Positions 31,879-43,169 of a DNA stretch of 64,000 bases are shown one piece after another (the stretch's first letter is position 1; each line of letters opens with the position of its first letter). This DNA comes from Saxidomus purpurata (Eukaryota; Mollusca; Bivalvia; Venerida; Veneridae). The notes under the pieces are model-generated. The model saw only the letters and a list, made by a program, of their open reading frames with translations, ran no database searches and was not told where the DNA came from. The stretch is from positions 1,980,707 to 2,044,706 of the forward strand of contig JAFMSR010000017.1 in NCBI GenBank assembly GCA_022818135.1. The letters are read 5' to 3'. The position numbers and the translations under genes are program-made.

Positions 31879-34800
31879 ATGAAGATTGTTTTTGTATTCC
31901 TTGGATTATGCATTGGTACTTTTCACTTTATTATTTTATGTTTTAATGTTGCTTGCTTACCGCTCTTGTATGTAACCACTTTGGTCTTCACGTCTATCTT
32001 CAACCACTTTTCCATTACCTCCTTCTTAAACCATATTTCCGTTATTTTTCTCTTCAACCACCTTTCCGTTACTTTTCTCTTAAAGCATTATTCCGTAACA
32101 TTCTCTCCAACCACTACTCCTGTTCTCTTCAACAATTATTCCGTTACTTTCCTTTTCAATCATTATTCCTTTTCTCTTCAACCACCTTTCCGTTGCTATT
32201 CTCTTCAACCAATTGTCTCACCCATCTTTTCAACTCTCTTTTGTTGTCATTCATTTGAATACACTATTTTCTTGTAAGTTTCCATCTATGATGAGTATTT
32301 TGTCCACTGTAATGTAATATATTACAATGAGCCCAGCTATGCCAGAGACAGCGTGTTTGCATTTACAGCTATTGGAATAAAGACAGAGAAGTGTCATTAA
32401 TGCAAAACATTACTAAACTTTGACTTCAATGCAAAAATGTTAATCAGGAATATGGACAGGTATGGACTCTGAAATTGACTGATGGGTATGCAAGCTGAAC
32501 TAGAGAGATACTAAATCAAGATCTCGTCGACAATGGCATAGGAGCCTAACGGTAGCTTTCACACAATAAAGTGTGGCCTATATTATTGCATGACCCTGTA
32601 TATTAAATTACATGTATATTAAAAGTTTGCTTAAGACCGACAGTGTACCTAGATGTACCCGTTCAGCTAACAAATTTGCTGCTTAAAAACACCCAATGAG
32701 TTATTCCTAATTAGTGTTATGTAGACAAAGAGTTATGCCCAATAAGTGTTATGTAGACAAAGAGTTATGCCCAATAAGTGTTATGTAGGCAAATAGTTAT
32801 GCCCAATTAGTGTTACGAAGGCAATTTGTTATGCCTAGTTAATGTTACGTAGGCGACACGAAACTTCTACAACTCTAATGAAAATAATAAAAACATAAGA
32901 AGACGATGAGAAATACACTAAGTAAAGACGGCAATACGGCGCTGAGCAAAATAACGTTGGCAACTCGCCAAGTATAACGATGGTAATTGTTAGCACGTGA
33001 AGTTACGATGGCAATAACCATTTATTTGCCGTAATAACTGTGTCATCGTTATAACTTTATGAAATACAATCGCTGTCACAATTATTGTATCTTGCTTTCT
33101 GATATTTGAGTTTGCAGTGTTTTATTACGTGTAAGGATATGTTTTGTCATATGTCATCAAATTGTTTCTTCCTGTTGATTAATATTATTGTGACAGGTGA
33201 GATAAAATAAGCATTCTGTCAATGCAAAGAGGGGCGGAGGGAATCGGTTCTGTTGAGGCTAAGGTGTCTGTCGCTCATCCCGGATGTTGCGGGTTCGACC
33301 CCCACTGGGTTAACGACCGTACTTCCTCGTATGACACCAGTACTGATTTTTCAAGGAAGCGGACTCAAGATTGACTAGATAACCTTCAAGCTTTCTTCAC
33401 AATCGAGCTAAAATAATTTGAATAAACTAAACTATAAACTAAAAACCGAAAGCTTTCCATAGTTGCCTGATATCGAAAGTTTTACGGAAACTACCGAATA
33501 TTCATCTCAGTAGCGCCTCCTGGTGTAATGATGAAACGTTATATTATGCTTCCTTCGTTGTGCTTTCTGCTAACCTATATACATGAACTGTAGCCTCGTA
33601 ATGTAATGGACAAGACGTGGATATATTAAGGGTTTGCAGCAAGGAGTAAGCAATTACAGATAATAATTATGTTCTATGAGCTAAATAAAGTTTTAAGTAG
33701 AGTTAAGAATGAAGAACTTCAGTTGTGAAACCAAGCATTTAACAAAAGTTATAACCCATTTATTGGATGATGATAAAAAGAAAGCATAGTCCAGCGTGAA
33801 GAAATCGTTTTATGGCATACGACATATCATCATCTTACATGTAATAGAAAAACTATACAAGTTAAAATGACAGAAAGCAAGATGCAATTGTGACAGTGAA
33901 CTTTGCCTATCGCCAACGTTACTTCGCGCATCTCCCAATAAATCATTAGAGGTAGCCAGTGTACGTAAGATACTGCAGAAATAGAAATTTGGTAAAAGAA
34001 TAAAATTGTCTTACTTTGTTTTTTTATTGCCTTTCTGTAGCTGCATCTTTGATATGTCTCGTCGGATATATCATATACTCGTTTATATTATCACTCAGCA
34101 TCTAACACTTGTAATCAAAATTTTACAGTAAACTCCGTTTATAACGAACTCCTAGGGACCTTTTAAATGTGTTGCTTATATCCGAACTTTGTTATATTCG
34201 TATAACATTTTCATATAAAAAATAACTGAGCCGAGAAAATGTGTTCCTTATATCCGGAGTTTGTTATATCCGGAGTCGTTAAATACGGAGTCTACTGAAT
34301 TCAATTATGCAACATGTTCAACATTTCTGATCCATAATACAGCTAATGCGATGGGAGAAAGCTGTTCCTCTGTCGGTGATTGTGATTGGGAACACTGTAC
34401 ACCATCAGACTGGGTGGTAGGCTGTCACTCAGGCACCTGTACTTGCGATGATCCAAATTCCGGTAAAATATTTCTTTACAAAAACATCTAAATTCTTGGA
34501 CGTGTTTTTGTATTTTTAAAGCTGCTCGCTCAGTTGCCGTTGAAAAATAAAATTTTCAAAAATGACATACTGTATTAATACATAAATTTAAAACTAAAGG
34601 CTAGAATCAACAATAGAAGTAAAAATCTAGGTAGGAATTTGCACAAATCGATTGAAAATGCTGGTTTTACGGCATCGCTACACTATATGTTTATATTAGA
34701 ATTTCAAAAGCGTTTGCAACGCTTTATTATTTGGTAACGTATTATTTCAAATCTACAGATATTCTTTACAGATATTTATACTGAAACATTTTTATATGAC

Positions 34801-36730
34801 TATATGTTCTAAAATATGTTATTTTCATACAGTTTGACGAACTTTATTTTTTTTATCAAAATCTGAGAGCGAGCAGCTTTAAAATAGAGTGCACCAGTGT
34901 GGATGTACTGGAAACACTGATCGGCATGTTAAAACCTATCATTTAGTACGCAATGCTGACCTATTGGTCAAACATCAATATATTATTATGAAGTGCGAAA
35001 GTTGACTGGCACTGAAAACGATTTATTGTAGTGCACTATTCAAGGATGTTGTCATATTCTCTTTAAAAATACGCTAGGTGTGGAGAATTATGTAATATTA
35101 AAAGAAACAATTAATTAACATGGACTATTCAATGAATCTGAAAAGATAGTCAAAATACTCACGGCCGAGCAGATACCAGAGATTTTCCGTACTGTAATAT
35201 ATTTCTACCAAGCCTAGAAACACGTTACCATGAAATGATAAAAACATGGAGAGAGGAATAAAGAAAGAAAATAGCCAAATAAAGCACAAGTAGTTAGCCG
35301 TAATTACACGATAGATATTTTCTTGTATCAGTTCAATGCGGCCACGAACATACGGGTCCCGATGCTGGGTGTAGCAGTCACTGCGGTAACAACAATCGAC
35401 TGGCGTTCTGTCTGGCAGGAATATGTCGATGCCATTTAACAGACATCATCGGCGGTGGAGGGTAAGTTTGGTTTAAAAAGATAGGTTTTGAGTGTAAATT
35501 CCTGTGTGAATGTGTGGGGACGAAGATCCTAGGTAATGGCAGATGAATTATTTTGGCAAGAAATACGATTTTAACATATTATGGGTGACATCCCCGTACG
35601 TTTGAGTGCTAGAATACGCGAGCATTTTGGGAGCGGGGACGGCCGAATTCGCGAGCATGTTGGGAGCGGGGACGGCCGTTTTAACTACCTTTAAAAAAGA
35701 TAGTCGGCGCAGTCTTTAGTATATGAAAGCGATTGCTAGCTAGATTTTTATAGTAAAAATTATTTTTATTCAGTTGGAAGGCGCCAAGTGTCACAGGGTG
35801 AGAAAAAACGAACCTTGCCCGGGATTCGAACCCATGCACTTTCGCTTACAAAGTTGTTAAACCAAATGCTATCCGGACTAAGCTAACCGGCCACTTGTCA
35901 AATAGTTATTAAATATCTATCGCGACATGTGCATCAGGAAAACAAACTTAATCCTTGTTTTTTTCTTATCAAATATGTTGTGTACTCGAATTATTGACCG
36001 TTATTCACTGGCCGAGGAAGTATAAATACTCTACACCTGTAATTAACAATAACTTGGCGGTAACAACATATTTTGTTGATAGATGTGAACTATTTCTGTA
36101 CTTAAATTATTAATCCATTCAAGAAAGACTGAAAACGCAAGTATTATATTGTCTATTTTCATTCGGTATTATCCAATTAGAAGGTGACTTACAGCGTAAA
36201 TTTCTCATTTCAAAAAATGTTGTACATTCTAGGCGTTTGAAGAGTTCCAAACTTCCGGTCAAAAGCGAGCTTAATACGGCTGCGCCGAAAAACACACAAC
36301 ACGTGACTAAGACTATGCAATGCACATGCGCAACAGTCTGTGCTTGAGATATTTCCCGTTGTTACTGCGAACTTTCTGATCTGTACTAGTAAAATGCTAT
36401 TGTCAAGTATTTGAGGCGTCGTATTGCATGAACACTTATCCAAGAATGCTGTACTAAAATGTACTATAGCGTCATGTATTCTGTATCTAGTACCTACATC
36501 TTGTAAACCTAGTTCCGATTCCGGATTACGGGAACAACTTCATTCAGATATAAACAAGCACATAACTGCATGAAAATTCAGAATATTAACAATCAGTTCA
36601 TTTGTGTTTAAATAAACGGAACCGTTCGTATGTTAATCATGTTTGTTCTGTTTCAGGAAGTAGAGACGGGGCCGGTGTGGGATCTTCAACAGGAGCTAAC
36701 GTTTTGAAACAGATGTACAGCAAAAAATAA
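31879..36730 (+). CDS. Secreted 12-cysteine protein A, Cvsi-like protease inhibitor candidate
   Basis: Exons 31879-31915, 34343-34462, 35332-35461 and 36661-36730 join to 357 nt, or 118 residues. Exon 1 is MKIVFVFLGLCI, and with the next residues (ANA) it makes a signal peptide with a plausible cut before MGESC. Exons 2 and 3 each carry six cysteines, ending SGTCTCDD and AGICRCHL. Exon 4 is a Gly/Ser-rich tail ending KQMYSKK. Two six-Cys modules, 12 Cys in all and small size fit the bivalve Cvsi (MEROPS I84) serine protease inhibitors; WAP- or EB-like modules are alternatives. Gene B at 58,708 has the same plan: signal exon, two phase-1-started six-Cys exons, short tail. Exon 4 has two acceptors four bases apart (36,656 and 36,660). 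The first gives a stop after Gly-Lys, the second the tail above. Confidence 0.72.
31990..32230 (+). repeat. Pyrimidine-rich degenerate tandem repeat in gene A intron 1
   Basis: About eight loose copies of CTCTTCAACCACCTTTCCGTTA (period near 27-33). The Phe/Ser/Leu-rich frames over it are repeat artefacts. Confidence 0.65.
32699..32855 (+). repeat. 32-bp tandem repeat, about five copies
   Basis: GTTATGCCCAATAAGTGTTA then TGTAGACAAAGA, repeated with rising divergence to the right (GTTATGCCTAGTTAATGTTACGTAGG). It lies in gene A intron 1. Confidence 0.8.
33228..33440 (+). repeat. tRNA-derived SINE candidate, separate family
   Basis: Opens CGGTTCTGTTGAGGCTAAGG, with GCGGGTTCGACCCCCAC (B box) 40 bases on, then CTTCCTCGTATGACACCAGT and ATAAACTAAACTATAAACTA as a tail. 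No target duplication is identified. Confidence 0.5.
33441..34342. other. Gene A intron 1, 3' part
   Basis: No exon-like or repeat signal beyond short TATCCGGAGT/TTGTTATAT words near 34,170-34,275, which recur three times. Confidence 0.35.
34514..34884. mobile_element. MITE with TTTTAAAGCTGCTCGCTCAG inverted ends
   Basis: The left end TTTTAAAGCTGCTCGCTCAG (34,514) and right end CTGAGAGCGAGCAGCTTTAAAA (34,884) are inverted copies about 370 bases apart, with no coding frame between. A single end of the same kind (CTGAGAGCGAGCAGCTTTAAA) lies at 21,509-21,529. It sits in gene A intron 2. Confidence 0.75.
35623..35686 (+). repeat. Two 32-bp GC-rich direct repeats
   Basis: CGCGAGCATTTTGGGAGCGG then GGACGGCCGAATT, repeated at once with one or two changes, in gene A intron 3. 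Confidence 0.7.
35696..36292 (+). repeat. Dispersed ~0.55-kb repeat with tRNA-like segment, copy 2
   Basis: Colinear with 19,704-20,232. The tRNA-like part (35,815-35,893, minus strand) reads GGCCGGTTAGCTTAGTCCGG, then ATGGGTTCGAATCCCGGGC, which is better preserved than in copy 1. It ends with TTCCGGTCAAAAGCGAGCTT. It lies in gene A intron 3. Confidence 0.75.
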
Positions 36731-37884
36731 ATTATTTAAAACAAAATCTTTTCTTATTTAATGAATTATTACAATGCTGCTCTCACAACATTATCCCCAC
36801 GTGTAAGCATTCAATGTTAATATTGCCATGTGTCCATCATCACAGTGCGCGGGACATGTTTTCAAGTCAGTCCACTGTATTTGTATTAAAGTCCCAGGAT
36901 CATTTTGAATTAACTGATATAGTAACATAGATATATTGATAGGATACTTAATTATTTATAAAACCCTTTTCTATTCACTCGAAAACAATGTTGACATAGT
37001 CCTTTCTTTCGTATTCAAGTTGTTTCTTCAAGAAAAAGAGTTACCAGCAAGCCTTACTTTTTTTGCAATAGCATTGAAAAAATACTGCGCTATGTTTCTA
37101 ATATGTACTTATCGATTTAAAAAGCAAAGTTAGGAATTTTTCTGGTACAAAGAAAGGTCATTTCTGTCAGTAAGACATCTTTCTTGATAAAATGAGAGCT
37201 ACTTGTAAATGTGATCCTGGGACTTTAACGTTACAGAACAGAACAATTATTTCATAAATATTATGAACTGAATATAGGGTCTTCTTCCATAAATGTTTTC
37301 ACAGTGTTTTCAAGTTCAGAATTTAATTCCAGATCCCTAGTTCCATTATTGTATTTATCGCAGGCGTTTGGCACGAACTGGGCGAAGTAAAATAACATCA
37401 CACCGCCTTCTCCATTAATAAGTTGTCATATAGAAATTGCCCTGATTATACATGTATGCAAACAAAACAGACATGATTTTATCAAATAAATACTAAATTG
37501 TAATCAGGTTTTGTGATTTAATTGTATAAATCCTACTACAACATAAAGGTCCTCAAATACACTGTGTTCATAAGTAACGTCACAGCAGAAAAAACTTGTA
37601 ATTTTTCCTTGATTCTGATAACGGGGACTCGGATGACTCGAGCATTTTACTCGTCCCCTTACGACCTCGAGTTATCGGAGCTCAACCAGTCAAATCGCTG
37701 TGAGGAGTTTGACAAGCGGTGTCGTTAAACCAAACTACCAACATTCTCGACGGATTATTTCAAATTGCTACCTAGATATTTACTTATGTTGTTGATTCAA
37801 GCGATTACATTTACATTTTATATTTTAGTATATCACTTTTGAAAAATTCACATTTTTCACCTGGAACTGTGAACGAGCAGCTAA
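36731..37884. other. No gene recognised
   Basis: AT-rich 3' flank of gene A. AATAAA at 36,726-36,731 overlaps the gene A stop codon and ATTAAA occurs near 36,887; either may be the poly(A) signal. No further exon is supported. Confidence 0.35.
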
Positions 37885-38080
37885 ACCCTAACTGTACTAA
37901 CTGTTTAAAATTGACTTGGTCATCTTTCAATCTGGACGGTACTATTAATTGTATTAATTGTTCAAATGTGAGTTCAGTGTAAATATATTGACTGAATAGC
38001 GAACAGTGCAGATCATGATCAGGCTGTACGAATGTTGCACAAATCGCAAAGGCGGAATCCTTGTCGCTATAGCTGGGAAG
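37885..38080 (-). repeat. Interspersed repeat, family GCCTTTGCGA, copy 3
   Basis: GACTGAATAGCGAACAGTGC, then AGATCATGATCAGGCTG and CGCAAAGGCGGAATCC, is the reverse complement of the 15,690-15,815 type. Confidence 0.6.
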
Positions 38081-39620
38081 GGGTTAATTTATTTCTTGGT
38101 TGTGACCATTTTGTTGTCATTTATTTAGTAGTATTCACATGCAGCATCGTACGTATCTTCTATACCAAAATATTTTTCAGCATGCTTTCAACGTCTTAGC
38201 CTATTTCAACCTCGATATTTGATGCAAAAGGAGACAGCTACTACTCCACAAATAGAAAAAGAAATCAATACTGACAAGAGCTACCGTTAATGGCAAAATG
38301 AAGGTGCCAAGGATCATTCGGAATTCCTCGGCAGATTCCGTTACCCTACATCAAACGTTAGATGCGATGCAATATGCCGATGTGTTCCGAATGTGTCCAG
38401 GATCAATCACAGAAAATGAAAAGAGCAAATTAAAATGAGTTTAATGATGAATTAAAAAATGCGGTTTATTAATCACAGGCAACATTTTTAACCGGATTTT
38501 CGACTGACGCCAATAGCGCTATCCTTGTCAATATGTCAGACAGATACATTATGTTAACAAGGATAGTCAAACTCAGTTTTTAATCTGTCTCTAAATGAAA
38601 TACAAAATACATTTATATTTTTTATGTCAGTTCAACAATGCAGACGAAAGTTTGCATTCTTCTTGATTACTTTCTTCCGCCAGCAACCGCACGTTCTATG
38701 TCTGATCTTAATAAAACGTGGTACCGTAATAATATAGGGTTAAGTGTTTTGTAATTTTCACAGCATCGTTTGCTTGCTACCGCCACTTTTCTTCCACTAT
38801 TTCATCCGTAAGACTTACCCAGTGAACTGGATCTGTCAAAAATGATCTCCTGTTGCTGTTTCGCAATGAAAACTTATCCCGGCGGAGGTATGGCCAAAAA
38901 AAAAGGAACACCAGTCTAGATATTGTTTCATCCGGGGCTTGGTCATTTATAAGCTGGATAGTTTACTTAACCATCGTTAGTAGGGAGGACCAGTACAAGA
39001 ACGTTATCCTCCGTAAGAAACTAACATCTTTCTCACATAAAGAGACATGGTCGGTAGCACGGCTCGGGCCTATGACCCTCAATCAATGACAGGTTACAGC
39101 GATTTCAAGACAGCGTCTCTAACACTGAACAGCGCCTTTAAAAGCAGTACTTCTTAACCTCTGCTTCTAAGAAATCTAAAGCCGTGTGTCCGAAGAAATT
39201 GCATGACCTTTCATAATATATCCAAACATTGAGACACTCGCCTAATGCATAGCCTGAAATAGATTATTACAGTCAACCCTGTCTTTATAGTTACATCGAA
39301 CTGGCAATGAAAGAGAGACTGGTGCTTAACACTGGTGTATGTGAATATATAATGGCCAATAAGGATACAATAGCAGAGGCTGCATAAGGCAGGTGCGCTA
39401 ATAATCACGTATCTCTTAAACTAAACAAACAAAATATACAAGTTTGTTTCTATAAATTGTCGTTATCAGTATTACAAACAGCGCAGACAGAAATTGCAGG
39501 AATGAAGTATCATGCAAACTGATTACTCAATCACCAAAACAGTGCGGCTGAAATACCTTGCAAACAAATAATATAAACTGCAAACACAACTAATCCCAAA
39601 TATTTAAGGCGTGTCATTTT
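38081..39620. other. No gene recognised; one dispersed-repeat relative
   Basis: 38,985-39,085 (GTAAGAAACTAACATCTTTCTCACAT, then GACATGGTCGGTAGCACGGC) resembles 21,160-21,225. Otherwise there are no exons or repeats I can support. Confidence 0.35.
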
Positions 39621-39624
39621 CCCC

Positions 39625-39770
39625 GGTGCACGACAGTTCGTCGAAAGACATTTCGCCGACTACGACATATTGCCGAATAAGATAGTTGGTCTAATACGAC
39701 AGTTCGTCGAAGACAATACTACGACAAGTGGTCGAAAATTAGTTTTAACACTACGACACTTGGTCGAAAT
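39625..39770 (+). repeat. Degenerate ACGACA-N-GTCGAA repeat
   Basis: Four to five copies of the inverted-repeat-like word ACGACAGTTCGTCGAA (variants AAGTGGTCGAA, CTTGGTCGAA, TATTGCCGAA) at uneven 25-55-base spacing. Type unknown. Confidence 0.6.
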
Positions 39771-39789
39771 CTTTCAAACTGCAAAATAA

Positions 39790-42090
39790 TCCCATTTTAA
39801 TTCATTTAATTGCGTTGCGCCTCAGCGCAACGTATGTTTGGGGTAATGTAACTGGAAGTCACTGGTGAGGTGGCAATGATCAATTTATCACCGTATCGGT
39901 AGTAGTGAATAAATTCGTTTTCGATACTGACAAGACTTCGTTGAAGTTACCGACATTGAACTAAATTCCACTGGTAAACAATGCAGTATTCTAAATTTGC
40001 ACAAAAACACAGAATAGTTAAAGATAAAAATGATGAATAATCGTGATTAATATGAAACAATTTTTTTTCGGCAAATAACAGTTCATTTCGGTAAATATTT
40101 AGGTATGTGCTAAAACCCTGACCAGACCAGACCAGAACACACAAAAGGCCGATCGTACCAGACATTTTCGCCGATATGACTTGCACACAATAGCGTTATT
40201 ATTTCGGTATTAAAAATATCTGCATTTGGTACATGTGTAACCAAACTAGATTTTTCATTGTTGAAGTAATAATATTGAGCACTAAGAGCAGTATCGAAAC
40301 ATTTTCATCTGTAATAGAAACTAAAAATTCAAGTTAGTTCACCGAATGGATTTATTTGTTTGTATATAGGTCCGCTAATGTTTTACCGAGTTCTGAGTTT
40401 TTGTTTATGTTGTTTTGTTCATATCGGCGGAAATTTCCGGTACGTTTCGTGCTTTCCGTGGTGTAGTCTTTTACCCCCAACAATTAAAATTTTCCAAATT
40501 GAAAGACCCGCCATTACGATCTTTGCGGGACTGTTTCTTCCCATTATGATGGTCAGGAAAATTGTTTAAAGATTTAAAATTCGCATAGAAAGTACAGTAA
40601 CAATGCATTGAATATAGCCTATGCTCACTACAGATGACCACTATATACAATTTACATTGTTGCATGTTACTGAATAGCACAAAGCGGGAGCATCCGTTTC
40701 CTTTGGAAACTTTCCTTTGCACACATTTCTAGATTTTGCTCTATTACTCTAGGTAGAAAAACTCTGACATATTGTAAAATAAATGATTAAATAGAACACC
40801 ATCTTATACTTACTACTCTGGGAAATATTACAGTCTGTATGCCACGAAGTTTTCCTTGCAAAAACGGTAACATACACTTCCATTTAATATATTTGTATAA
40901 ATTTTGTATATATGTCTTTGCACAGTTATTGTAGTCATAAGCAATTAGTAAACATAAAACAAGCAACCAGGGATTTGACGGGTATATTGTCGTAATTGCA
41001 AGACTAAGTGTAATTTGAAAATTAAAAAAAAACTTCTTCTTTCTATTCCTTGGTTTTAATCAATCGGCCCCTGGTTAAAGTTGTAAAGTATATTAAGAGT
41101 ATCCATGTGATTATATTGTTATTGCAAAACATTTTGAAATTCTGACAAGACTTCTGGCATTTATTCTTGTTATATTGGAATGGTGGTCACCTTGGATCCA
41201 AAACTAACAAGATCAGATCAAGAGGTAACTTTTATGCTCTAAAAGTAACATTTTATAACCAATTTTTATGAGAATTAGCCAGAATCTTCCGGTCTTGATG
41301 ATGACCTAACTAAATCTGGAACACATATAGATCAAGGTTGATTTTGATCACATTGTGTAATAAGTAGGCCATGCACTCAGGTGGACGATATAGGGTAAAT
41401 ATGGCTACTCTTGTTGGCAGTTCTAGTCAAGTGAAGACAATCAGTTGATTTTATATGTCTCTCTCTTGTTTTTTAACGTCTCAAAATCGTGTTCCGAAGT
41501 CTAATACAGTTCTGCTTTTAATACAAGTCATCATCATTTCCTTGGGCAACGCTATCTTCTTTGCTGCGACCCGCAGCAACTTTTCTACTTGTATCCTCAA
41601 ACGTCGCATAAATACATAATACATTGGCGTGCTTGATTAGTCTGTTATAACGGCATGTAATAGAGAATAATGATCAGTCGGTCAAAACATTTTCCCTCAC
41701 GTCTGGAGACGTATAGTTGCAAACCTAAAATAAATTTATAGGACAAGATAAGAAGAGATGCCCTCCATATGTCAAAGTTTCTCTACATTTGTAACATTTC
41801 TGATTATGGTACACGTTCATGACATTTTTCCCCTTTGTTTAGAAGTCCCAGCCGACACTGGTACTTCTCCCTGGGTGAACTTGCCAAGACTCCTGACAGG
41901 CTCAGGTTGAAGAGAGACAGATGCAAATACAAGGGAATCCGGGTACCAGACCCTAGCTCTTTTACGAAAAGACCCCTTGGTTCTTTTACATGCCCGGTGT
42001 ATAGCACACATGTGAGACTATCTCTGGCTTTCTAACCAGTTCATCGCTAAATGGGTGGGAAACACTGAATAGCGTTTCTGAAATGTTCAG
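39790..42090. other. No gene recognised; possible interspersed repeat at the end
   Basis: 41,820-42,035 has a fairly GC-rich block (ACTTCTCCCTGGGTGAACTT and TTCTTTTACATGCCCGGTGT) that looks like a dispersed repeat. The frames over it have no recognised domain. The rest is AT-rich without features. Confidence 0.35.
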
Positions 42091-42091
42091 T

Positions 42092-42163
42092 GCTCCGGCC
42101 GGGATTTGAACCGGGGACCTCCGGACTGGTAGTCCAGAGCGTTTACTACTCGACCACCGCACC
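42092..42163 (-). other. tRNA-like sequence, probably pseudo-tRNA or SINE head
   Basis: On the minus strand a 72-nt cloverleaf can be drawn. The anticodon stem CTGGA/TCCGG pairs fully around CTACCAG (anticodon ACC), and the B box is GGTTCAAATCC. The acceptor stem has two mismatches, the T-stem one and the D-stem one. ACC is not a usual animal glycine anticodon. I therefore call it tRNA-derived rather than a working tRNA gene. Confidence 0.55.
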
Positions 42164-42167
42164 ACCT

Positions 42168-42880
42168 ATACTTCTGTGACTTGACACCGCTTGATGGTAA
42201 CACATAGAGTCAAAAGTAACCCTGTAAGGATTTATCGTCGGGGTGTCGGCTTCGAATAATATAAATGGAATTTATGGCGTACAGACAAATGCAGAGGCGG
42301 AATAAGCCTATATTTGCAATTGGTGAGATTACTTTTTGTATTGATTTATATTCAGTTCAGGCCTGGTCATCCTATATGTTCGACGAAAGCCGTGTTGTTT
42401 TTATTTCACAGCTTTACTTCAGATCGGCGGAGAAAACAACAGTCCTGAGAAACAAAGAGAATCCGTGTATTATGGTTACCTTTGCGGTAGATTTAAGTAA
42501 AATGCCCTGAAATAAGAAATATTTTTGCACAAATTTGTTGTAGATAAGGATTCTTTGGGAAGTAAAAAGATCACTAAGTAGTTAGTAGATGTGTGCTGCA
42601 GTCGTTTCCCCTGCCTAGAAGCAAAATAAAGGTGCGACTTATTTTAGAACACACTGTAAAACGGGTAATTTTTGCACGACAAAAAATCCACTGTTTGTCA
42701 GCATACATACACGAAAGGATACGCCTCTATGTTATAAATCTAAGTGCAAAGAATCTTTTCACGAAATTTTGGAATCAGCGAACGTCGCCAAAAACAAAAC
42801 AGCTACAAGTTAAATCATGGCATAAGGAGATTATAACAGAAGTGTATGTGTTGGCATATTTTAATCGGTTAATATTCATG
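42168..42880. other. No gene recognised
   Basis: Frames at 42,265-42,510 and 42,593-42,898 (+) have no recognised domain and no splice context. Confidence 0.35.
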
Positions 42881-42885
42881 TATAT

Positions 42886-42891
42886 TTTATT
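42886..42891 (-). promoter_or_regulatory. Candidate poly(A) signal of the FMN reductase gene
   Basis: TTTATT on the plus strand is AATAAA on the minus strand, 34 bases beyond the stop codon at 42,925. Confidence 0.5.
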
Positions 42892-42924
42892 AATCTAGTT
42901 TAAATGCAATACAGCTAATGTATA

Positions 42925-43169
42925 TTAAGAAGGCATCCATGGAGGCGGCGTTGACGTAGCTCTGTAAGATTTTAAGGCTTTTGCTGCCCAATACACGTGC
43001 TCAAGTACAAGATTTATCTCTTCCGTTAACTTCTCGTCCTTTACTTTCCCATCTTTGTCGATTCTCTCGTGCGCAAGAGGAATTGCCATCTGTTTCGGTA
43101 CAGGAATCATACCAAGCGCTCCGGTAAAAGTCCGTAACTGCACGGCCGCACGAGATCCACCAAGCGGAC
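42925..43169 (-). CDS. FMN reductase-like exon 3
   Basis: Encodes [20 protein letters not shown] to PPPWMPS-stop. Acceptor TTATTTTAG on the minus strand. Confidence 0.9.

Noticed and set aside
31813..32277. 154-codon Phe/Ser/Leu-rich frame
   Set aside because: Only its short segment 31,879-31,915 is a real exon (signal peptide of gene A). The rest is a pyrimidine-rich repeat in the intron.
42092..42163. tRNA-Gly(ACC) gene
   Set aside because: The cloverleaf has mismatches in the acceptor, D and T stems, and ACC is not a usual animal glycine anticodon. A tRNA-derived repeat is more likely.
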